From: Hofstenia miamia
Taxonomy: Eukaryota > Xenacoelomorpha > Acoela > Hofsteniidae
DNA: 64,000 nt
Direction of reading: 5' to 3'
NCBI GenBank assembly: GCA_900660155.1
Contig: CABFPE010000047.1
Span: 323,534-387,533 of the forward strand
The notes beneath the pieces were generated by a model that was not told where the DNA came from, searched no databases, and worked only from the letters and a program-made list of their open reading frames with translations. The position numbers and the translations under genes were made by a program. Below, one piece after another: positions 55,668 to 64,000 of the stretch (the first letter of the stretch is position 1; the number at the start of each line of letters is the position of its first letter).

Positions 55668-58531
55668 AATTGGGTAAATGGCATTGAAAATAATTCTTTC
55701 AAAAATTAAGGAAAGATGTGAAAGAATGGATTTTGGTCTGTAAGATGAACAAAGATTTCAAGGGAGATTTTTTCCACTTTTAAAGATTGGAACAACAACA
55801 GCTATTTTCCAAATACTTGGATAACATGATTATATAATAATAGAACAAAAAAGGTGATATAATGGATCAGAAATTGATGATGCAATATTTTTAAGTAGTA
55901 AAGGAGGAAGTTCATCATACGGAGTAGATTGAGACGAAATCGAGTCAATTATTTTGAAAATTGAATGTGAAGTAAATGAATGAAGTATAATTTCTGTAAG
56001 ATTGATGGTAGCTTCAAAATTACAAGTAGAAGTAGTATGGGCCGGTGAAGAGTCGGATGGGGAAAAAACAGAATAGAAATATTCGTTAAATAAATTGGAA
56101 ATTTCAAGTGGTGTAGTAGCAAAGATGTTATTAAATTCTAGGACGGTTGGAAGTGACTAAGTCTTGGAGAGAGTTTTAATAAGATTGTGAGCTTCATTGA
56201 CAGTCAATAATGAAGAAATCTTATTCAGAAATACCACTTTATCTAGTTCTATTGATATATACAGTTCCTTAAGGTGTGTTCCCACTATCGACTTTTATCA
56301 GTAGATTTTAATCGAAAATGCAATTATTTTCGTTCACATTGGCGATTTTTTATCATCCGATTTTTTATGAGAAAATGCGGATTTGGAAGAGCGTTCAGAT
56401 TATCGATTTTTTATCAGATGATAAATTATCATCTTTTGATTGACAGTAAGAAAAACAGCAACATCTGTTTATGGATTGGTTTGTTTCGGATGTAAACAAT
56501 GTTTACATATCTTGAAGTTGAAATATTTCAACGACAATAATTTACATTTTGGAAGTCTGTTCCCTACTTGAGAAGAAAGCAATTAGTTTCAAGTAGCTAT
56601 TCGACTAGTTTTAGTACCGTTCAGACTATCGACCTTTATCAGCTGATAAATTATCAGATGACAGTAATTTGGCTGTTTTGCCAAAAAATCGGATGGAGCT
56701 TTCAGACTATCGACTTTTATCAGCCGATAAAAAAGCAGATAGAGTGTTCACACTATCGACTTTTATCACCGATTTCTTGACAGATGATAAAAGTCGATAG
56801 TGGGAACACACCTTTAGATGTTGCAAGAATACGATTTAAGAGGTGCGGCATACCACAAGGATGAACAGACCATTTTTTAAGAAATCGAAGTCTATGAGAG
56901 ATATGAACGGAATGAGAAGACAGAAAAACTGCAAGAGTTGTTGACGTTTCCGTTTCCGTGGTGTGAACAACCGTTTACTAAGATTAATTGCGTCATGCAA
57001 AGGGAAAAGCAAATTGTCAGGATGAGTGTATTCTAAAGGATTAATAAAGAGACAGGAACGAATAAAAAGATTAAAAGAATGAACATTGGAAAGGGAGTAA
57101 GAGAAAGAACTGTAAGAGGATGTATGTGAAATGTTTGAAGAAAAAGGAATTTCTGCTAAGATGAAAAGATGATCCGAAGAAAATGGGGAAGGATTAATAG
57201 AAGAAATGGAAACTTCAGTATTAGAATAAAAAGCATCCAAGATATTACCTGAGTCGTGAGTTGGAAAGGTTACAAGTTGTGAAAGATTTATATCAGTAAA
57301 AAATTTAATTAGTTCAAGTTCATATGGATCATTAGAAAATGGAATATTCCAAACAACTTGAGGAAGGTTAAAATCTCCAGTCAAAAAGATAAAAGAGTGT
57401 AGCATTGCATGAGAAGCATTGAAGCATTGGAATTCGTCTAAAATGGAAATTAGTACAGCAGAAAATAATTGAGTAGATATACGATAATTACTAGATTCAG
57501 GAGGAATATAAAAACAAATGACAAGGAAACTAGTGAGTTTAGAGTAAAGAATAGTAGATGCATGTTTGTAAAATATGAGAGAGGACAAGATGAGTTTAGA
57601 GCAATTATTGTACCTCCATGAGAGTGAGCTCCACGATCAGAGCGACAAATAACTGAGAAACTTGATGTGAGAAAAATTGAAGTTTCAGGAAACGAGTCAT
57701 CGAGCCATGTTTCTGTTAAGCAGAGTATTGAAGGTTGAGAATTGAGCGAAGAAATAAATTGTGAGAGAAATCTAATCGACAAGAAATACCCCTAAGACTG
57801 CGGCAGTTACCTGAGAGCAGATATAAGTTTGAATTATGTAGTCAATCAGTGGTGGCATTGATAGATGATGATGGAAGAGTGAGATCTAGTGATGAATTTT
57901 TTAAAAGAAGTTGTGGAAATCTAATTTTTAAATCAGAACGAGGAATGCCTGAGTTAATGAGTTCACGTCGAATACGAAGAATTTTAGATTCTAATTCAAG
58001 GTCAGAAGGTGATAAATCAGGTGAAATGAAGACGCTATGAGAAAAAGATTTGAGACGAAAAGCACTACTTAGAATACGACGACAGTCTCATTCTGAACGC
58101 AAACGTAAAATAATGCTTCTTTGGCGATTAGGAGAATAGCGACCACGACGGTGAATGTCATCTATGCAAACATCAGCAATACCCAAGTGATTAAGAACTT
58201 CTTTGGTTGATTGGCAATCATGATCAATTTGTCTGTGAAGGGGAGTTTCTTTTGAATACCCTGCAATACCACGTATTCAAATAGATTTGCGAAAAGAGAG
58301 ATCTTCCTGAAGATTGTTAACAGGGGTATTTTTAGTGATGGGTGGATAATTTTGTAATTTGTCGATTTTCCTAGTAATATCAACCAAATGTTTCTCAATG
58401 TTAGAATGATCGTTTATTTCTTTAATGGCTTCATGTAGCAATCCAGTCAATACCAACTTTGTAAAGGATTTTAAAGTACGTTCAGCATCAATTTCTTCAC
58501 TTGCTGATAGCTGCAGCAATGATACTTTCAT
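55668..58531 (-). mobile_element. LINE, third lineage (ORF1-like domain, endonuclease, RT start)
   Basis: The minus strand from ATG at 58531 reads MKVSLLQLSASEEIDAERTL and a coiled-coil-like stretch, then a nucleic-acid-binding-type region (ADVCIDDIHRRGRYSPNRQR, SVFISPDLSPSDLELESKIL), then the endonuclease: LCLTETWLDDSFPE (57.7 kb), FLTGDFNLPQVVW (57.37 kb), SSDHLFIL. Behind the MITE it resumes with LTVNEAHNLIKTL, SNLFNEYFYSVFSPS, YPSIWKIAVVVPIFKSGK and YRPKSILSHLSLIFERII before the gap. Several stops and frameshifts. Older than the MITE inserted in it. Confidence 0.75.
56272..56813. mobile_element. MITE with 29-bp perfect inverted ends and TTA duplication
   Basis: Both ends begin AGGTGTGTTCCCACTATCGA and stay identical for 29 bases. 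TTA lies at 56269-56271 and 56814-56816. A 3-bp TWA duplication points to the PIF/Harbinger superfamily, though the terminal bases are not a textbook match. 542 bp, no transposase. The interior repeats the end motif (ctatcgacttttatcag.. gataaa) at about 56396, 56624, 56704 and 56749, forming TTATC..GATAA palindromes. Removing element plus one TTA joins the LINE reading ILATS-KELYIS without a break. Confidence 0.85.
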
Positions 58532-58539
58532 TTTGAAAA

Positions 58540-60480
58540 TAAATTTGTGTAATAAAATGAAATTTTCTTGAAATTGATGTTAACGTTTTAAACCGTTCGT
58601 TTTCCCACATCATATGTCAATAAAGTCAAAATTTAGAAATTAATTCCCTTTTAAAAGGGAACTCCGAAAAATGTCATATAATAGATATAACCATGGTAAA
58701 ATACGACTGCAAAAAACGATATTTTATTTTTTCTTTAATTTATAACTCTGTAGTGCTGAAATAAATACCTAAAAAAGTCTAGACACAAAGAATATGGAAA
58801 AATGGGGTTTTAGATAAATAATTTAAATTTTATAAGGTGAAAGTTTGCATTTAGTAGGTAAAGAATAACAACCTAGTAATTACCGCCGTAAATTGTCGTG
58901 TTTTTTTTAAGTTAAAAGTATGCAGAGGGTATAAGCGCATTTGCCATTGTACAATAATTTTGTCCTTCTCACATACATTATCCTGTCATTTAGCAAACAT
59001 AATTTATCCACGTTTATCAAATCAGCATTTTGGTGTTCTAGAATATACCTTAACCCCGAGCTTAGTGAGAAGTTTACAAATATAATTTTTGGTCTGCAGG
59101 ATTTACGGTCTTAGTAGTAGTATAGGCCGAGACGACAACGCAATTTGCCCTTTGTTAGTTTGGCGGTGCTTGACTGGTGTGGCTATGATGCGATTATGGA
59201 CTTTGACTTTCGGACGTCATTGAAATATATTCTGTTTTGTTCGACAAACAAATTAATTTGCAATATATTGTTAAAATGTAGCAATTTTTTATTCACTTTA
59301 AATAATCAATTTACAAAAAACCATTGAAATTCTATGAGCAAAAATTTCACGTGTTGGAATTACAAACAATATAATTTTTTTTTCAAACATTGAGAAAAAT
59401 AAATAAATGTTTCACAGACGACATATATGTCAATTGCAAATAATAAATACTTTTTTAACAGTTGAATCTATAAATATTTCCAAGTAAAAATAACTTTTAA
59501 AATATAAATACATGCTTCCACAGACGCGTACCCTCACCATACAGAGAGAACGAACATTTATAAATAATAAATTTATTTACAAAGAAAATATAAAATGCAC
59601 TAATAAATGATGATAAAGTTCAATGAACAATGATAATATTCGTGATAAGTTCATGTTTGGATGAGAATGATGTAGGAAACATACGCAATGTGTATTTGTA
59701 CGTTATGAATTTCACAAGGTAGTATCTAAATTAATGATTGATAAACAAGTCAAATGAGGTGACGTTCACAGCATAAACCACATGACAATTAAAAGTTTAA
59801 ACAAATGCAATTAAAAAAGTTTATTAATGTATTAACAAATAAATGCCGTTTTTATTTATGATAAAGTATATAATTAATTTAACATCAGACAACAAATTCA
59901 CAGCAATTCATTAAAATAAAATTGATTATATTTTTAAAAGAAATATCTTAAAAACTAACTAGAAATAATATTGCAAAAGCGTTAAGAATCAAAACAATAT
60001 CTAAGATTTAATTATAAAAATAGCTCACCAAAAAGTTTGAAATCCTTCAGCGTAGTTATTTTAGAAATATGAAATTCCATTATTCCGTCTGTATATATAT
60101 TCATACGTGTACAAAGTTGTACTCTTTCGGATAACGTCAATATTACATAGTTTCGTTATCTATTGCCATTGTTCAAATGTCAAAATGTTTTCAATCGTAA
60201 AGATTGTTATCTACCAAATAAATAGTCTATCACAAACTATAAAAACATGAAATTTAAATCACTTTATAAATTATCATAATTAAACATAAAACTATAATTT
60301 TTTCACAAGTGGGAAAGCAAACTAAACTATTATTACAACATGTTTGCAAGTGTGTATAGTTCATAGAATGTATGTTTAATCAGATTTTTACCAAATTTTC
60401 CTATTATAAGCATTTCAAAACCGTAGAGAGATTGAGAATTTCTAAAATAAAATCTGAAATTCATAGAGGTTCTACGGCAT
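58540..60480. other. AT-rich intergenic
   Basis: No gene recognised over about 1.9 kb. Confidence 0.45.
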
Positions 60481-60518
60481 AGCATTCAAGAGAATGTGCT
60501 TTTTTGTAATGTGTGATT

Positions 60519-60690
60519 GTGTTTTTTGTGGTGCGTGTTTGTCTTCTTGCACATTATTACTTGCTTTTGCATGCTTTCTTTTGCTTTATTGTGTTTTTTG
60601 TAGTGTGTTTTTGTGTTTTTGCATATTATCAGTTGCTTTTTGCACGTTTTGTTTTGCTTTATTGTGTTTTTTGTAATGTGCGATACCTTT
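60519..60690. repeat. About 72-bp minisatellite, 2.3 copies
   Basis: tgtgttttttg recurs at 60519, 60590 and 60663 (spacing 71 and 73), each followed by a tgttt..gca..tta..ttgctttt block. Open frames rich in Cys/Phe (plus) or Lys/His (minus) here come from the repeat. Confidence 0.8.
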
Positions 60691-60719
60691 TTGTCATAGG
60701 CATTGAACAAAATGAAAAC

Positions 60720-63700
60720 TTCATGCCAGTATTAGAATAAGCTTTCAAGAACGAGAAAGAAAAACGTACATACACATAAACACGACTATTCTTTATAGTA
60801 AATTCAGATTTTATTTCAGTATTTTAAAGAATGAACGGTTTTGTTTTTAAATGTTTTATTTAATATCCCACATAAATATAAATTTTAAGACATTCTACAA
60901 ATCAATGATTGTTAACGTATTTGCAGTTGTATAATAGTTTATGAATTTTAAAATATAAATTTTATAAATACTAAGAAAAAAAGTAAATATTTCAATACAT
61001 TGAATACAATCAATGCTTAACAAAGGTTTGCATTGTTTCGCAGAAAGTACATGTGATTAAAAAATGATATATTTATTAGTTTTTACAAAATAAAAAGTTG
61101 TTTGCTTTTCCAAATAGTATTAAAGGAGATGTCAACTAAAAGAACAATATCTCACTACAAATAAATTCCTCGATTAAACAGAAAGTGCATTAACGTAAAA
61201 AATTATTATTTTTGCTTGCTTTTCAAAATAATAAATTGTATGTATTTCCAAACACTCATGAGATGCAGAATTCTGAGAAAATGACATAATAACACACGTA
61301 TTGTATAAGCCTTATTCCTAATATTTCATTTATGTTTTTATCTACAATGTGAAAAAGTAACACTCCCAATTTCCAAACTAAAAACAAAATGCTTTCAAAG
61401 TTATACACAGCTTTACAATGGCTTAAAGTGTTCACATTCGCATTTTTCTTCAGTCAATGAGTAATCTTTGATAATCGTAAATCAATCCATAACGCCATTC
61501 CAAAATATATCAATTAGTTGTCATGAAATTCTCGAAACGTTGTTAATTTCTAAAAGACTAACACATTTTCATAAAGAATACATTAACGCAAGATGATAAA
61601 AATTTATTGATTTTACAAAACAAAGACTCGTGCACAGTTTGCAAAATAGCTTTAAACGCTCATGAAAATGAAAAATGATTATGGTTATTAAAGTAATTCT
61701 ATATGATGTATAGCTTGCAGTGAACAGAAGCAAAGAAAAAATAGCATTGCAAATGAGATTCACACACGAGCGTCTCTATATGACTTCTATGTCTTGATGA
61801 ACATTTGAAATTCCTTTGCCGTTAACGAAATTTCATAAAAATGTGGCCTCATTTAATAAAGAAAAATTTCAAAATTTAGATATTTTTATATATAATGTGT
61901 AAATGTAAACATGCTTAAACATACTTTCTTCTTCACAATATGAAGTATCTTACGCAAAAAAAGTAATTAAGTGGCAGGAAATACACGATAGTTTTGGTAA
62001 AGAAATTTCAAAATAATTTATTTATGTAAACCAAAAAAATTTTGTTTGAACGACTTAGTGACTATACCCTCTTTTCAGAATTACTATTTTTATACCTAGA
62101 AATTATATATCCACAGATAAACAGAAATAGATGTCCATACAAAAACATTTTTAAATTCAAAAGTTAGGATAAAACGTTTGATAAATGAAAATCAAAATTT
62201 CAAAAAAAATATTTTCTTAATTGAATAACTGGAGTTGAGATAAAAATAAGATAAGTTCTAGGAACTAGAGAATAAGAGATTTTTAAAAATATGAAAGAGA
62301 AATACCTTACTTGAAGTCTATATTTCGATCTACATGTTAACTATCGCTTGATCAAAGACTAATGTTATATAGTTGGCTGCAAAAAAAATGAGACTGAACA
62401 CCTATATTTTCACGCTTTGTGGAAACGTATTGAGACGTTTTAGAGGAAAACTATAAAAATAAAAGACAACGAGAATTTTGTGAACTTTAAAATGGTTAAA
62501 NCTTAATTACGACATACTACAAACACCGCCTTGTGATATGCAGTGGAACTTACTAAAATAAGGCCAACAAAGCACTTTAAGAATATTAGATGCAATGAAT
62601 CAGTATTCTAAACATTTACAGTTAATGCTGTTTAAAACAATATTAAAAAATGAGGGCATTCACAGTAAACAATACATATGCTGCAATTTTTTAATTTAGA
62701 CATCAGCTATAGATTAGAAAGTTTGAATGCTAAGGACGTATATCTAAACTTTATAATTTTAGATGCATTTTAAAAAGTTTTTTGCAATTTGTTACTTGTA
62801 AGTCCAGAACTTGTTCAAAAGACTCTTAAGAATCCATTTACTCCCTATTTGTTTAAAGGCAAATGCAATGGTTTAAGGTTTCAAAAATTGAAATTTCCTC
62901 TTATATAGGTGTGAATTCTATGATTTGAAAATATTTTTGTGAGCAAAAATGATTCAGTGATCTCATTGAACTGGCTTATTACTACCATATTCAACTATTG
63001 CAATTTTTGATGAATCTCAATTGAACAAGCAATTAATTTTAATAATAATCGTTATTTTGGTGTTAAAATTTTATGAAATTATATATATATATATTTCATT
63101 ATTGTAGTGAACTTGTATTTGAAAAATCTAATTGGAAATTCAAACTATTTGGCTATGGTTATTTCTAAACTTTCCCAAATATTTCAAGGAGTGCCATGTG
63201 GCGACATTTCTCGAGCTATAACCTATACCACACCACAAAAATGTTTACAAATCCACACTAAGTCCAGACCACACCAGAGGATTGCAAATTTGCCACACAA
63301 CATTTTTGACCAAACTGGTAAATATATCAGTACAAAGCATTGTAGACACTCAAGATTTTATGTATATTTTAAAATATTATACATAAAATTATGACAAAAT
63401 TTGAAAAATTAACCATCTCCTCAGTGACGATAAAAATATAAAAATATATCATTCACATGCAGAGAACAATTAATATATAATCAAGGTAAATTTAAACTCA
63501 TGATGCTCAAATTGAAAAAATCGCCCATAAATGGGTCGCACAATTTGATAAACCATATTCGTTTATCAATTCCTTAATTCGAAATTTAGCTATTGTTTTA
63601 AAAAATTGGTAAAATTAACTACTTATTTCAAAAACTTATTAATTATAATAATTTTAAAGTTAAGTATTAAATTGTTGTTAGCCCAATAACTTTTTAAAAA

Positions 63701-64000
63701 TGATTTTACAACTTTTGTAATGCTTCGAGTTTATGGTTAAATATAAACTATTAAGGCTCAGAAACAAATAAGTTAATATTTAAAACTCAGTTTGCACTAT
63801 AATCGCTCATTTGAACGTTAAGTTTAGTTGAAGCAATTGAAGTAATTTGATTGGCTGAATTGCGATGCAAAAACATTTTAACAATACGGCAATTATGATC
63901 GAGAATCCTTTATTGATTTATTTTAGTTTATTATTGAATTCAACGCGATTGCAGTTACTTACAACTAAAATGCACTATAGTTAACGTTAGCAGAGCGCGA
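60720..64000. other. AT-rich intergenic
   Basis: No gene, RNA or element recognised over 3.3 kb apart from an (AT)n run near 63081-63094 and one ambiguous base at 62501. The open frame 63107-63394 has no recognisable domain. Confidence 0.45.

Noticed and set aside
54923-55702. 259-codon minus frame
   Set aside because: Mostly gap sequence plus poly-Ile from an (AAT)n tract.
60486-60740. Cys/Phe-rich and Lys/His-rich frames
   Set aside because: Both strands of a 72-bp minisatellite; periodicity explains the composition.
63107-63394. 95-codon plus frame
   Set aside because: No domain, no relatives in the window, and composition like the flanking AT-rich DNA.

Overview
The window looks like intergenic and intronic DNA from an AT-rich invertebrate (metazoan) nuclear genome. 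The reasons are spliced genes with GT..AG introns, secreted and membrane proteins of animal type, CR1-like LINEs, hAT, piggyBac and Tc1/mariner DNA transposons, many (AT)n and (AAT)n microsatellites, and a short TTAGGG-type internal telomeric stretch. The species cannot be named from sequence alone. Two assembly gaps (42048-42181 and 55071-55667) and two single ambiguous bases are present.

Host genes are sparse. (1) 16263-17147 (+) and 32466-32972 (-) are paralogous two-pass membrane proteins with a PLAC8-like Cys-rich N-terminal block; both end at the same phase-0 splice donor after Leu-Arg-x-Lys. (2) 41627-45770 (+) is a two-exon type II membrane protein of the chondroitin synthase/GalNAc-transferase (CHGN) family whose usual catalytic motifs are replaced. 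(3) 53707-54279 (+) is a secreted ependymin-like protein with one in-frame TGA in a context resembling a read-through signal. A fourth unrecognised, decayed coding stretch lies at 36331-36783 (-).

Most of the rest is nested transposons. From left to right: a LINE endonuclease fragment (32-282); a composite hAT-like element (1107-6759) holding other inserts and a 149-bp tandem repeat; another hAT-like element (8010-9731); a nearly complete CR1-like LINE (10097-14408, minus) with an esterase-type ORF1, an ORF2 that begins with a 2A-like ribosome-skipping motif, and (AAT)n at both ends; a hAT transposon with a perfect 8-bp target duplication (19745-22989) containing fossil Ty3/gypsy pol and a mariner-type transposase tail; a Ty3/gypsy RT fossil (24.0-24.8 kb); a piggyBac element with TTAA duplications (25777-28617); a retroelement C-terminal fossil (30.6-31.1 kb); a second piggyBac remnant (34.1-35.5 kb); two hAT-like MITEs inside the CHGN-family intron; two LINE remnants back to back (47.3-50.8 kb); and a third LINE lineage (55.7-58.5 kb, minus) interrupted by a MITE with 29-bp perfect inverted ends and TTA duplications. 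A pair of GC-rich repeats (18.3 and 39.4 kb) sits in inverted orientation.

The most interesting items are the 2A motif in the LINE, the pseudoenzyme-like CHGN gene, the PLAC8-like paralogue pair, the in-frame TGA in the ependymin-like gene, and the telomeric stretch bounded by a 22-bp direct repeat. No CRISPR, rRNA or tRNA gene was recognised.
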